From assembly GCA_907165135.1 (NCBI GenBank), contig OU015566.1, positions 3,846,501-3,910,500 on the forward strand: a stretch of DNA of 64,000 nucleotides. Reading direction: 5' to 3'. The position numbers and the translations under genes are program-made. The stretch comes from Oikopleura dioica (Eukaryota > Chordata > Appendicularia > Copelata > Oikopleuridae). The notes below the pieces were generated by a model, which worked only from the letters and a program-made list of their open reading frames with translations, did not search any database and had not been told where the DNA came from. Below, piece after piece: positions 21,572-33,475 of the stretch (its first letter is position 1; each line of letters starts with the position of its first letter).

Positions 21572-22857
21572 ATGGAAGAGAAAATGATAAAAGTGGGAAA
21601 AGAGAGACTAACATTATTCAGATAAAACCCGAAAAATGCCGGGAAAGTCGCTTTTGTCCGGCCAATAGCGCAAAATACGCGCCCGGATGAGCTCAAAATG
21701 GAGTTCAATAAGTTTGGCGCAGTCAAAGATGTCCACATTCCGGTCGATTTTCGGACGAGAGCGCCGAGAGGATTTGCTTATATTGAGTAACCCTTCATCA
21801 CCTTTGACCGTTTTATATGAAATTTGAGTAGATTTGAGACAATGGAAGACGCTAGAAATGGACTTGGAATGGACGGAATGGTCATTAATGGAAGAAAGGT
21901 CAATGTTGCTTTTGCTGAAGGAGACCGTAAAAGTAAAGACCCTTTTTTCTTGATGAGGGGCTCACTTTGATTTCAGCTCCTGGAGCGATGAAGGGAAAAA
22001 AAGAAGCAGACGCTCTCCGCGCCCAGTTGGAAAAAGTCAAAATGATGCAGCAAAATCACTTGCAGCGCTTTTTCCCCGAAGCAGTTCAGCCGCCAGCGCC
22101 AGCGCCTGTTTCAGTCACCATGGATCCAAATACAGTTATGGACAAAAATGTGCTAGGGGACAAGGAGCAACTGCCGATTGAAAGAATAAATCGACGAGGA
22201 TCTGGGTCCGTTGCGAGCGGTAGTAGATCGAGGCGGACGAGGACGAGATCGAGGTCAAGGCCCAGATCAAGATCAAGATCCAGGAGTCGGTCGAGATCGG
22301 AATTGAGGAAGAGGGAAAAAGTCGAGCTGACTGAAAAAGTCGAAAAGAAATGGAAAGAACGAGAAAAGGTAGGTCGAGAAGTATTTTTCAAATCAAATTT
22401 TTTTCTTTAGAATTTGAAGGCAAAGCTCAAAAAAGCGACGAAAAAGCTCGAAAAATTGAGAAAGCTCAAATCGATCAAAAAAGTACAAAAGCTCCAGAAA
22501 GAGCACGAAAAGCTCAAGAAAAAGTACAAAAAGAAGAAGCGAAAGGAGCGAAAACGCGAATCGTCGAGCGAGGAGGAGTCTGAGGAAGAAGACGAAGACG
22601 AGGAATTGTCGGTCGAGGAGGAAAGTGGAAGTGAAAGCGAGGAAGAAGAATCGGCTTCGGAAAATGAAGAAGAGGAGGAGGAAGAAGAGGATTCTTCGGA
22701 GAATGAAGAGTCTGAAGATGATGAAGGTAATTTTATCAAGGCTGTCTGCCAGACAGTCTTATAGACAGTGTCTGGCATTGAAATATTTTTAGATAATCAT
22801 CAACGAAGCATATCTTTCAAGAAAACCTCCAATACTGAAATCATCGAACTCGACTGA
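21572..22857 (+). CDS. SRSF10-like SR splicing factor with RS and acidic C-terminal regions
   Basis: A single RRM starts KVAFVRPIAQNTRPDELK (RNP2), includes VDFRTRAPRGFAYIE (RNP1) and ends FAEGDRKTPGAMKGKKEAD. The combination of (I/V)P(V/L)DFxTRxPRGFAY and GDRKTP is typical of SRSF10/SRSF12. An RS stretch (22220-22300) is followed by a Lys-rich coiled-coil-like segment and an acidic EEE/SEE block, ending KTSNTEIIELD at 22857. Introns are short GT-AG; the one inside the RRM uses gtaacc with the acceptor gagtag. The start is unresolved: an ATG at 21572 gives MEEKMIK before a possible splice into the RRM. The acidic Lys/Glu tail is not part of vertebrate SRSF10. Confidence 0.7.
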
Positions 22858-22954
22858 CAAAAAGGAAATAAAATAAACAATCATTTACAGATACATTTTT
22901 AATTAAATTAATTATAAATATTTATATAAAATGCAGGAATATATTTTTTGTTCG

Positions 22955-25900
22955 TCAATCTCGAAGATGAACATGTCGAGGAATAAATTTCGTGTGCTTT
23001 GATTTGTCGAAAACCACTTCTTCTCCTAGCTCGATCTAAAAAGAGGAGTTCAACCATTGGCATTTGGAAAAAAGAGACCTGGTAGTATTTCAGTCTTTCG
23101 TAAAAAATCTTTTTACAGAGATTGTAAAGTTCCATTTCGTATCGCAGCGGCCCGGACTCTAGAATTTTCGCCGTTTCTGGTGAGTATCCCGGATTTTTAG
23201 CGGTTTTTGATGATGATCCGAATTGAACAGCCCCTGAAGAAACCGTTTGCTATTTGTCACGTGATCTTTATAGGTACTTACAGGGATCATGCTTGGCAGC
23301 GTGCGCGCCATCGAAGTATTCTGGGAGCATTTTGCTGAACAGCGTCAAGGTTTCATTAAAATGCTCTGAAAAAGACATCACCAAAAAGGGCTGAAAAAAG
23401 CTCACCCAAAATGCCAATCATGTAATAATTCTTGACAATATGATTTTTCGCAATATCCGTCGCAACTCTCAATTTATTCCAGTCGTTCTTATGGCCCCAT
23501 TTTGACACGTTCTTTGGGTCCTTTACTTTGCAGTTTTCACCATTTGTTGCCCCGTTCGTTCCGCAGAAGTAAGAGACCATCACTTGAGTTGGTTCGAAGG
23601 GGGCTGACCACTTTGACCAGTGTGTAATATGGGCAATGCTAAGCGCTAATCCTTTGAGATCCGATAAATACGCAATGGGCTCCCAAGGTGCATCTTGCCG
23701 ATAAAATTGACAAATGATAATTTTAAAAAAATTCAGAATAATACTAAAAAATAAGTATAACTATTGAAAGAAAGGGGTTATTATATATCCTGAAGGGAGA
23801 AGGTCACTGATAATTTATCAGTGATAAAGCACCGAAACCAGATATTTTTATTTCCGTTACTTTCGTCCAATCCCATGCCATATTTTGGGCAACCTTCGAA
23901 GCAATTCTGCATAACGTTATAAGAAAAACGACTTTTATCAATTATATAATTATTATTATTATCTTTTGGCCACCTTCAGAAATGAGTTCCCTATCAGAAC
24001 TTGCCCGCAGCGTCCTCCCAAACACTGAAAATTTATCTCAAAATGAAGATCTTTTTGTCAACACTATGCAGAATAGTTCTACATTCCGCAGAATAGTTCC
24101 ACTTTTTGCAGAATAGTTCTGCATGCAGAATAGTTTCGACCCCCTCCCCATGCCAGCCCGCCTGATTTTTGCCCAGATTGGTCGGTCCGAGTGTTCCAAT
24201 CTGTATCATACAGACTGTATGTTACTTGAAATTTCCTTCTTAATAATGAGAATGAGTAGAAATGCCGGAAATCTGATGGACCGCGCACTCTCAGTCGAGG
24301 AAGGCGCTAAGTCGCGCTGATGGAGGAGGAATGTGCCCACCGCCAGGTGTAAACTCCTGCAGGGGCTTCTCCCTCGCCCGACTCGACTCGACGCAACGCT
24401 TGTCTCGGGTGCGCGTTTTTTCTGGCATTTTGGGAAATGCGTCTTTTCTGGCATCGCGTTCTTTCTGGCAGTCGCCTCTTTTCTGGCATTGAAGTCTGAT
24501 TCATTGAATTCTAATATCAAGTAGGGTCTACCAAATCTAATCAACTGTTATTTCCTTCTTAAATTATCTTCAAGAAGAAGAACCCGTAGTTTTGAATATG
24601 ATTGAGGGGACCAATTTCTTGGCACTAGAATCGAATAAAGAATTATTAGATCATCATAATAAATGCTGAAAATCTTTTAAATTGTGTTAATGATCAGCAC
24701 TATTTTCTTTGATGATAAAAACTTATAAATCAAATAAAAGTTTTGCCTGTGGCAAGTTGCTATTGAAGGTAAAGGTTTTATGCTATTCATATCAGCTTAT
24801 TAGATTTGGTAGACCCTACTCAATATCAGAGTAAAATGAATCAGATCCCAGTGCCAGAAAAGACGCGACTGCCAGAAAGAACGCGATGCCAGAAAAGACG
24901 CATTTCTCAAAAATGCCAGAAAAGACGCGCACCCGCTTGTCTCAAGTTGAGCCGAGGAGTATCACTGGATGAGTTAGCACATTTCGGTGGGCATGTAACA
25001 TGCCGCATGTTGCATCTTTTGTGCTCATGAACGGATAGGGAAGGTGATAGATCGACAAGTTTTATCGGCGAGATTCACCGTGGGAGCTCATTTCGTATTT
25101 ATCAGAGCTCAAAGGATTAGCGCTTAGCATTGCCCATATTACACACTGGTCAAAGTGGTCCACCCCGTTCGAAGCACTCGTCGCTTTTTCGTTGAACGCA
25201 TTGATCTGAAAATTATATTATATTATTTTACAAGTTATAAATTATAACTCTAACCTAATGTTTGTTCAAAATCTTCTTCAGATCCCTTCCAGGTATGCCT
25301 TGCTCCTTGTCGCTCATCAGTGCCCATCTTTTCGAACCCATATCGCTGAAAATAGTAGACCGAGTTGAACCTCCCCATTGGATGTCGAATCACATTGATG
25401 TATGTCGGCTGGTCCATTCCAACATCTGTGAAATTCATCCAATGATGATGCTTGAGAAGGAAAAATTTTCCTGGTTTTTCTGCTCGTTTTGCTGCCAAAT
25501 GATTTGCGAGCTCAAGTTCGCCGTCGGTTCCATCATTTCCATTCTTTGCGCAGTTCGCTTTGTCTTCTACTCGAATGCATGGAGGCTGGTAATCCAAGTA
25601 GAAATCGTTGTCTTCCGAAAGGACGTATAAAATGTACTTCATCGAGGTTCCACCGCATTTGGGCATTTTATTGTGAAAGACGAAATTGCGATTGGGAGGA
25701 GCCATGTTGAGCGGGGAAGATCAACGAGGCCGGATTCGGGACTCGCAAAAACAGGCGCTACTTTTGGCTGAACTTGGACTTCTGGGTGGGGAGGTTTTGG
25801 GACTTTTTGGGGACGACTGGGCTTGGAGCCGGGGGTTTTGGATGTTGGGTTTTGGGGTGGGGCAGGATTGACTGGGGCTACTGGAGCTTGAGGAGGATTG

Positions 25901-26480
25901 GCTGCCAGATTTTGAGCTGGTGATGGAGCAGGTTTTTCAGTGGCTTCTGGTTCTTCCGACGGCGCCGGGTTAAAAATCCAATCATTTTTCTGCGGCAATC
26001 TCTTTTCTTCCGGTTTTTCTGGGGCAGCAGGTTTCTCCCATGCTGCAGTTCTCAAAACATCATCGCCTAAAACCGGTTTCGGAGCAACAAATGGTTTCAA
26101 ATTGAGCACAGGATTTTGAGCAGGCGGAGATTTTTTGGGGGCTTTTTCGCGATGATGTTTGAAGAATTTTGTCTCAAAAGCGAGTTCTTGGACTTGTGCT
26201 TCTGTTGGCTTGAGATTTGAAATTTCGGAATCGAGACTTTCTCCTATTGCTTTGAAATTGAGAGAATCATCTTTTGGCTCTAGAATCGATTCAGAAAAGA
26301 TTTTGGCCGCTTGAAAATTTTCTGAAAGAAGGGATGAGCCAGGGAGAATGATCGGTCTCTGGTTGTAGTAGTAAATGACGGGAATCCAACCGAGATAGGA
26401 ACCGTATTTTAAGAATAATCCGAGAAAGATGTTGAGAAAATCAGCGATTCGGATGAGCTTTGGGTGGCATCTTGAAATCG
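22955..26480 (-). CDS. Heparan sulfate/uronyl 2-O-sulfotransferase-like Golgi enzyme, with a 1.6-kb element in the coding region
   Basis: Type II architecture: basic start, membrane segment (IADFLNIFLGLFLKYGSYLG), long Pro-rich stem, then the catalytic domain FHNKMPKCGGTSMKYI (5'-PSB, PAPS binding), KHHHWMNF, TYINVIRHPMGRFNSVYYF (3'-PB), and the C-terminal WNKLRVATDIAKNHIVKNYY, YEMELYNLCKKIFYERLKYY. This pattern is the 2-O-sulfotransferase family (HS2ST/UST), which sulfates uronic acids in the Golgi. Between DECFE and (F)EPTQVMV lies a 1569-bp inverted-repeat element; splicing a GT and AG inside its termini restores the frame with four extra residues (RAPF). The 5' end is uncertain, since no ATG is in frame directly before the membrane segment. 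Confidence 0.75.
23599..25167. mobile_element. Inverted-repeat element forming a candidate intron in the sulfotransferase gene
   Basis: Roughly 100-bp inverted termini (GGGGGCTGACCACTTTGACC and its right-hand partner) are flanked by TTCGAA at both ends (23593-23598, 25168-25173). On the minus strand the termini read CGGG|GTGGACC at the donor side and GGTCAG|CCCCC at the acceptor side. Splicing these 1560 nt joins GAA CGG G to CC CCC TTC GAA in frame. A second, inner inverted repeat lies at 24385-24950. No transposase frame is seen. Confidence 0.8.
24385..24950. repeat. Inner inverted repeat with TTTTCTGGCA tandem units
   Basis: The left arm (about 24385-24540) contains several TCTTTTCTGGCAT units and ends TAGGGTCTACCAAATCTAATC; the right arm (24796-24950) is its reverse complement with few differences. 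It sits within the larger element and is probably a second foldback insertion. Confidence 0.75.
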
Positions 26481-28079
26481 GATATTTTTTTTCATAGAAA
26501 AGCTCTTTATTTTATTCATAAAAGTCCAAAATTAAAGCAAATTGTCATATTATTGTCGATTCGAGCAAATTCAATTATCATCCAATTCCTTATCTCACAG
26601 CAGGCCATCGAAATCTTCGGCCATTCAAATTCTTTCCCCTCGGCCCCCATTTTTCTCTCTTTTTCTATGAACTTTTATGCTAGAATTTATGCTGAGAGCC
26701 AGTGCGTTCCGTTTCAATAAGTTATGTTTGATAACAGTGTTGCCGCACCCTCCAGCTCGAAAGCGAATTCACTAGATGCGGTTGAATTCATGCTCGCTCG
26801 TCGCCGCGGGCTCATTTTCGTAATTTTTTGTAATTTTTGGATTAAGTACTTTTTGAATATTTTCTTTTTGGAATTTTGAACTTCCAAAAAGGAAAATTTT
26901 TTAAATGCTAAATAAAAGCTCATAATTGCTCTTTGACAAGCTAAAAAAGGAAGGAAATCGTGGTTTTCGGAAGTGCAGGTGTCAGAAAACGGCGGCTGGT
27001 GTTTGTTAATGGGACAGCAGTTGATTTAACGGGAATCATTAAAAAGGCTCATTACTTTTGACGCGATGCTATTTGCTTTCCAGTTGTCCATTTTTCCGAG
27101 ATAAATCGAGACTCTGACAACTAGGAACAAAATTACCGCTTCAACTCGATTAAAAAAAAAAACCAAGCAGAGATAAAGAAGGAGAATAAGGGAAGAAGCC
27201 GAAGAAACTTCTATGCGAATATGTACGGAACAATACCGCCAAGATTGGTTTTATCAAAAAAAAAAACAACGAATAACAATTTTCATAATTTTATCGTTGA
27301 AAGAAATGACGTTATTTCCAAACAAGATTAACTTTTTAAATTATCGTTGTGACACCCTTATTTTATTTCAATGATTAATGACTTTTCAAAAATAAATGAA
27401 GGCCGTAGTTTTTTCGTATGATAATTTTGCTGAAAATGTAGAGCGAGGTTAATGAATAAAACGATTTATTGAAAGTGAAAGAAATTTTACTCTTTTTTCA
27501 TCATTTTCATAATTTTCAAAAACCGTTTTCTATTTTCGCGACGCTCATAAATCTCGTGTTTTAGTTAGCAGACTGACCTTATGAATACTATAAATTATAG
27601 TCTATAATCCGCCATCATCATCAGTTTCGTTAAAATAAATTTTTATCAGAAAACCAAATTAAAAACCAATTAAAAGCGCTTTGAAACGGAGATCAACTGT
27701 CACTGCCTTTTCGCCACTCGATTCCGTCCCTGAAAGATTACATCACAAGCTCAGATTTTAATTTATTATGTAATCAAGTTAAATTATCAAACCCGTTCTT
27801 TTTCGGGTGAAAATAGTTGACAGTAGCCAAATCTAAAAATGAGTGCTTCTGATCTGTCGATAAACAAACTGTCACTGGCAAATCCCCAAGTAGAGTGCTT
27901 CTGAATTCAAAAATTTCGCAGAATTGCAGAATGAAAATTGAAAATCGAGAAGAACATAAGTTTAGCTAATTTTAAATCTACGAATAAAGAGACTATCAGT
28001 ACATAGGAGAAGCATAAGAGATGCGAATATGTTAGGTAAGCCAATTTGACCAGCAATTCTTCTTTGATTTAGCAAGAAT

Positions 28080-28335
28080 TGGTATGATACCCCTAACCCT
28101 AAAGCCTAACCCAGGAAGCTTCGCCCCTAGAACCCCCATTAAAGCCTAACCAAGAGGGTTTCGCCCCCTCCCCGGAATTCCCCTAAAGCCTTACCTAGAG
28201 GGCTACGGCCCCCAACCCCGGAAGCCCCCTGGGACCCCCTCCCTAAGCCTTGCCCAGAGGGCGCCGACCCACCCTTCCCCAAGAACCCCAAGTAGGTGCT
28301 CCAAGGCCCTAAGCCTAATCCCTAACCGAGAAAAG
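28080..28335. repeat. C-rich degenerate tandem block with CCTAACCC motifs
   Basis: Units resemble AAAGCCTAACC followed by GGGCTTCGCCCC and CCCCTAGAA. Related G-rich sequence on the opposite orientation occurs at 56990-57110 and a weaker one at 21160-21220 and 31080-31160. Confidence 0.5.
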
Positions 28336-28988
28336 GTAAGATTCATACCGATTTTAGCTATATTATAGAAGAATTGTGCCTGTACCAATTCTAATTGCAA
28401 TCTTCCCGTTAGTTTGCTTTTCAATAGAAAACTTTGCTGTTCAGAGAATCTAGATTTATGTGAGAAAATTGGGAGGAGCGCGACGGTCCAGCGGCGCAAC
28501 GCTTTCAAATCCTCAAAAACCGCCTCGATCGAAATCAGAAAGAGCACTCGACAAACGAGGAGTTGCAGGTGAGCTCCTTAACGCGTTCAACGGGAGGACA
28601 GCCTGATTCAAGTTTTTCTCGCGTTTATGACGCCAATTTACATTTTCTCGTGTTTCTGATTTGCTTTTTAGGAAATTTCAACTTTAACTTCTTTTTCAAA
28701 AAGTTCATTTTTTAACCCTCTATCTTGTAAAACAAAAAAATGTAGTAAGACATGAAAGGATCTATGCCGGAACCTTTGAAAACACGTTATAAGGTCGGTC
28801 AAGAATTTTTTTCGCACGGGAGAGGCCATTTATAACACGTCGTTAACTCGAGATCTACGGATGTTCAGCACACGGATTTTGACTCGAAACGGAATCATGA
28901 GTTTTCTCTGATTCATGGAAGAATTTCAAGCCCACCGGAAATTTCTTCCTTCAAAATTGATTATGAGTTTTTCAGTTTTTGTGTTAAC

Positions 28989-29142
28989 GTATTGATACCC
29001 TTAAATAAACTTGTAAGAAAGTCAATATAATTTCAATCTTTTGAGTCGAGAAGCCGCTTGCGGCTTCGAGCAAAAGAAACTATAGCCGCGCAGAGCGCGG
29101 CTTTTTCGATATTTTCGCGTTAGTGAATTTAAGGGTATCAGT
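28989..29142. mobile_element. Short MITE with TGATACCCTTAAA termini
   Basis: The left end TGATACCCTTAAATAAAC is mirrored by TTTAAGGGTATCAG at the right end. The interior holds GAAGCCGCTTGCGGCTTC and a second GCCGCG hairpin. The same terminal motif recurs at many places in the window. Confidence 0.6.
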
Positions 29143-29402
29143 GTCTAAAAACAATCTCACGAATGATATTCAATGTAAAATCAATTTAAAAGACTTTTTT
29201 CTTCTTATTATTTCCGTTGCGATTGTTCTGAAATCAAGGAAGAGAACCTTCTCCATTCCATCTTCTTTTCGTCTTCTTCGAAAATTGCGATCGGGTCGTG
29301 ATGGGGGCGCTGGGGACGGGTGGTTTTAAGAGAGCCACAAAAAATTAATGCGGCGATGGCCGGATTCTGAAAAAATGAATTCCCGTTGATACAAGTGCAA
29401 AC

Positions 29403-29558
29403 ATGACTACCAAAAGCAGTGGCAGGCACTATTCAACTTCGGATTTGCTTTTGAGCCCTTTGAAAGAGAACCCCTTGTTGGAAGAGAATGAAGATTCGAA
29501 CAGTGAAGATGAGATACGGAGACTAAGGAACGCGCTTATTTTTCTTCATGAAATTTAA
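29403..29558 (+). CDS. Short ORF, 51 residues, uncertain
   Basis: ATG to TAA reads MTTKSSGRHYSTSDLLLSPL and SNSEDEIRRLRNALIFLHEI. The composition is protein-like (phospho-type Ser/acidic, then amphipathic), but I see no partner exon and no family. Confidence 0.25.
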   Translation: MTTKSSGRHYSTSDLLLSPLKENPLLEENEDSNSEDEIRRLRNALIFLHEI

Positions 29559-29594
29559 AATTTTCTTTCAAATTTTTCCCTCAGCCCCAAGAGG

Positions 29595-29815
29595 CGAAAA
29601 TAAAAAGCCTGGCTAAGCTGAGCTTAGGCTCCTGAAAACTGATTAGTCTTAGCTCAGATTGGCTCAGCTTAAAAATCGCGAAACTAAGTTTACCTGAGTT
29701 ATCATGAATAAGAATTCATGGGCCTTAGCTAAGCTTAGTTCTGGTTTTCATCTTAGCCTTGCTTAGCCGAGGAGAATTAAAGCTTAGACTAAGAAAGCTA
29801 AGCTAGGGAAGGGAG
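29595..29815. repeat. AGCTTAG/CTAAGCT inverted-repeat cluster
   Basis: Dense alternating GCTAAGCTGAGCTTAGGC-like words in both orientations over about 220 bp, able to fold back on themselves. Probably a decayed MITE. Confidence 0.5.
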
Positions 29816-30973
29816 TCAGAAAATAAAGTGAGCTTCATTTCCAGAAGAAATATTCATGACTTTTTTCTATTCCGGCGACAGAAGAAAACTTTGAACGGAA
29901 GCAATTCGAGTCACCAGCATACAATCACAAGTGGCAAGTGCGAATTATTCTGTCGCCCGAAATCAACAACGCCATAAATTCTCATTTTTCTCCTTCGCCA
30001 GTGACCCAGTGACAGTGAAATCTTGGCCAAACTGTTGCCCCGTTACAGTCAGAATAGATTTCTGATCGTGCCAAAAACGCGTTTCCTCACGGGTTTTATT
30101 TATCGCTTGGTGTCATGAGAGAGGCCATTTCAAATTTCCATTTTGGTCAAATTTGCCTGCGGCGGATGTCCTTTGATTTATGCTTTGTTTGCGCTCAAGG
30201 GCACAAGCCATCAATCTGATTTTACACAGGAAATGTTACCATTTTTAATTTTGCGTTTTTCGTCAATTTTCGAATTGATCGATTTTACGGGCGACACCGG
30301 AAAAGTCGCCGAATGTCGCCAAGTTTCGCTAAATGTCGCCGCTCATTTTTGAAAATGGCGACATTTGGCGACATTCAGCGTCTTTCCCAGGGCTCCCAAA
30401 TCCTACAGAGTCTGTAGTACAGATCGTCTTTTCTTACTGTAAAACTCGATTTTATGAAAAATGAAAAAATTTAATGAGTTACGATCTTTGTGAACTTTTG
30501 TAAAGACCCGTTCATTTGGCGACGAATAAAGTTATATTTTTTCATTTTCCGGAACCCGGTCAAGAAATTTTACCCGGGCAAAAATACAAAAGACACGTGG
30601 TTGTTGTCCGGAAGTGATGCCCTTTGTGATTTTTCTGATTTATGGGCATATTTGCCCTTCTAGGGCGACTGACCCTTACAAGCTGATAATCGTTAAATTT
30701 CTGATAAAAGTGACATTTGAATAAGGTTCCTCAGATTTTCCAAATGAAAAATTCTCAAATCCGAAAACTCAAAATTCAGAATTCAAAAGAGAATTTTAGC
30801 TCAGGAGCGGTTGTCAAATTTTGGGGCAAAATGATATAAAAAAAGCGCGAAAAAAGGCACCAAAGATCGAGTGTTACCGAGACAAGATTAGTAAAAAGGT
30901 CAAGTGTCCGTAGAACGAGGAGTACGTTAAAGTAAGTTAAACTTGTTTTCACGAAAATCAAGAAAGAGACAAC

Positions 30974-31036
30974 ATGTCTGTCCAAATTGAAAGAGCTCGA
31001 TCACGTGTTCGGCAGAGACAGAGGAAACACAGAAGG
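30974..31036 (+). CDS. Possible first exon of an unknown gene
   Basis: ATG followed by SVQIERARSRVRQRQRKHRR up to a gtttga donor. The basic, protein-like composition suggests a first exon, but no downstream exon could be linked. Confidence 0.2.
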
Positions 31037-31719
31037 TTTGAATGACTCATCGAAAAGGGGGGTTGAAAGTTAGCTATCCCCTTTTCTAGGGGGCTCTCCC
31101 CCCCGAGACCTCCACTCTCAAGACTCAATCTGGGCTATTGCCCCCCTGCCCCCCCCCCAAAGGAGGGTTTAGGGGAAGCTTGACCTCTTAAGTAAGGGAT
31201 AAGTAAGGGGCAGAAAAATCAGCCTCAATTTTCTTTCAAGCCAAGGTCAATTTCGGGGGAAAGCTACGGTGCAACTTGTAAATGAGCATGAAATTGAATT
31301 TCCTCTCTCATGAATTTACGCCGACTTTTCGTCGCCCCCTTATTTGACTTTTCAAGAACTTCAAAACTTCTTGAAAGCTTGGGAAGCTATTTTAGATTTT
31401 TGAGCACTCAATCCTACTCAGATTCAAGAATAAAAGTAATAAAATTCCAGCAGTTACAAATCGATTACGACATTTAAAAAAATGTATCGGATTTCCAAAA
31501 TGATCCTGTCAACTTCCGAGTGACCTTACTAAATTTTTTCCCGCGACCGCAAATCGCAAAATTGCCAGAAAAAGTTGACCAAGTTGCTTCCGCTGTAATC
31601 ATTTCATTACAAGCTTTCCATTTCGATAGATTCTTCGAGAGTTGTTTCGGAATGAAAACTCGACAAAAAATTTACAAAAAAATCGGTCTATCCACCAATA
31701 TACTTAAAATTCAAGGCTC

Positions 31720-32015
31720 AAATTAAGGGTATCGCAACGAAAACATTTTAATCAAGTAATCGGATGATCCAACCATCAATTGGATATACCCTTATTTTGA
31801 GCTGAGCTTTCTCCCAAATTAACACTTCAATTAAAAGAGTGACGACCTTACTAATCACTTTTTTAAATAAGGATGTCTCTCCCTTAACTCCATATTTTCC
31901 AGGGTAAATCCAGTAATAAGGAAGTGACGCCCTTATTTAAAAGAAGCGAATACGGTTATCACTTTCTTAATTCTCGGATAAAGCCAGTTGAAAATAAGGG
32001 TATCTACCCTCGTTT
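31720..32015. repeat. Cluster of TAAGGGT(A/G)TC-type motifs
   Basis: At least six copies of TAAGGGTATC or its complement in 300 bp, some paired (about 31724 with 31795; 31860-31985). They look like ends of several overlapping short MITEs. Confidence 0.5.
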
Positions 32016-32363
32016 GATTGATGTTTGTTTCAGATCTGCTTTTTTAGTAATCAAATTCTTCTGACTAACAATTATCTGTCAAAAAGTCTGACTTTTTTAT
32101 GGTTATTTTTGTCTTCAATTGTTTTCATATGATGTCACTAAATTTTTCTGCGCTAATCATGCGGTGCACAAACGCTGAGAACTTCCGGCGCGTTCCCGAG
32201 CTAGAGCCCAAGGCGCGTGCGTTCAAATATTTTCCCCTCAGCTGGGAATCGTAAAAACACTTTCGATTTCCGACTGATTTGACAACTGTGTTAAGAATCA
32301 AGTGCAAATTTTTCACAGGAACTTTGCTTCCCAAAACGTTGAAGAAAAAAAGAGAGAAAAAAA

Positions 32364-32547
32364 TATGAATTCGTTTTTACGAAGGTTTTCAAAGAAAGAA
32401 GATGTTATCGAAGTTGTAGCGGATATTGAAGGAACCGGGAAAAAACAGTATTTTCCATTTTTCGGGGTAAAACAAATTTATGGAAGTGATTATATGGATC
32501 AGGGTTCTGATTGGCCGGAAGATCAAATGCAGGAATCTTATTGGTAA
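32364..32547 (+). CDS. Short ORF, possible exon
   Basis: Reads MNSFLRRFSKKEDVIEVVAD and EGTGKKQYFPFFG, where a gtaaaac could act as a donor; the remaining frame ends ESYW. It may be a 5' exon of the downstream Ras-like gene, but the phase link is unproven. Confidence 0.25.
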
Positions 32548-33227
32548 CCCAAAAATGCACTTCCATAAATTGGTTTTGCCCAAAAATACCCATGAAAATC
32601 GGTGAAATATCCATTAGATCATTTCTCGGAGGCCGTTTAATCCAATTAAAAACATCCAAAAACAGATAAAACCCACTAAAATCTTTCGTTCTGCGATTAA
32701 AATGATCGTTAATCAACAAAACCTAATGAAAGCCTCCTATATTCGTCGGTAGAAATTATATAAAAGCAGTTTTCTTCCTTGATTTCAATAGCTTTTCACA
32801 AAAATTTTGACCACATGACCAATACAAGCTAATCTTCTGAGAACAGAGCATCAGAAGAACATGAAAGAAAAACTGACGAGCTCATTATTTGTCCAGGGCC
32901 GGAAACGTCTATTTGGGGATATTTGCTCTTTTGACTTTTGATGTCTCTGGATAGCAGATTTACCGATTAGCAAGATTGATAGCTGTCCATTTTCTGACAT
33001 GCCGCGGTAGAATAATATGAATTACAGTATTTACCCGGGAATGAAAGAGTTCAGAAGGCCACGGCGATCAAGATCGAGTTCATTTTTTGAAGCTGATTTG
33101 AATCTACTCAACACGCCTTTTCATATGTTTCAGTAAATATCCGATTTTTCTCCTCTTTCCAAAAACTCAAAAAAAAAAGAAATGTGACATTACAAATGTC
33201 AACAACCAAACTACACATGCTCGACTT

Positions 33228-33475
33228 TTTCCTGTGTAGAAAACCTGAGTCAGGATATTTTAAAAGCTTTAATAAGAAACGGCTTTTCGCCGAAATTTTA
33301 GACAAATTTCGGAACGCCCTTGTTATGTCCCCAAATGTCCCCAAATGTCCCGAATGTCTCGAATATCCTGACAATTCGCCACATTCGGGGACATTCGGGA
33401 ACATTTGGGACATTTGGGGATCTAACAAGAGTACCCAAATTTCTGACTCAGGTTTTCTACTCAGGTTCCACCCTG
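33228..33475. mobile_element. Foldback element of the CCTGAGTCAGG family
   Basis: Starts GTAGAAAACCTGAGTCAGG and ends CTGACTCAGGTTTTCTAC. Inside, CCCCAAATGTCCC words on the left are mirrored by GGGACATTTGGGG on the right. Same family as the elements at 52391, 53049 and 58641. Confidence 0.7.

Larger units (their letters stand above)
26481..30973. other. Gene-poor region with repeats
   Basis: I see no gene I can support from splice-linked exons, except weak candidates listed separately. The region contains a C-rich AACCCTAA-like block (28080-28330), a short MITE (28989-29142), AGCTTAG repeats (29595-29800) and a GCGACATT repeat (30285-30390). Confidence 0.45.

Noticed and set aside
22414-22778. 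Ser-rich minus-strand ORF
   Set aside because: It is the reverse complement of the acidic tail of the SRSF10-like protein.
28203-28547. Minus-strand 114-residue ORF
   Set aside because: Half of it is the C-rich repeat block and the remainder overlaps a possible plus-strand exon.
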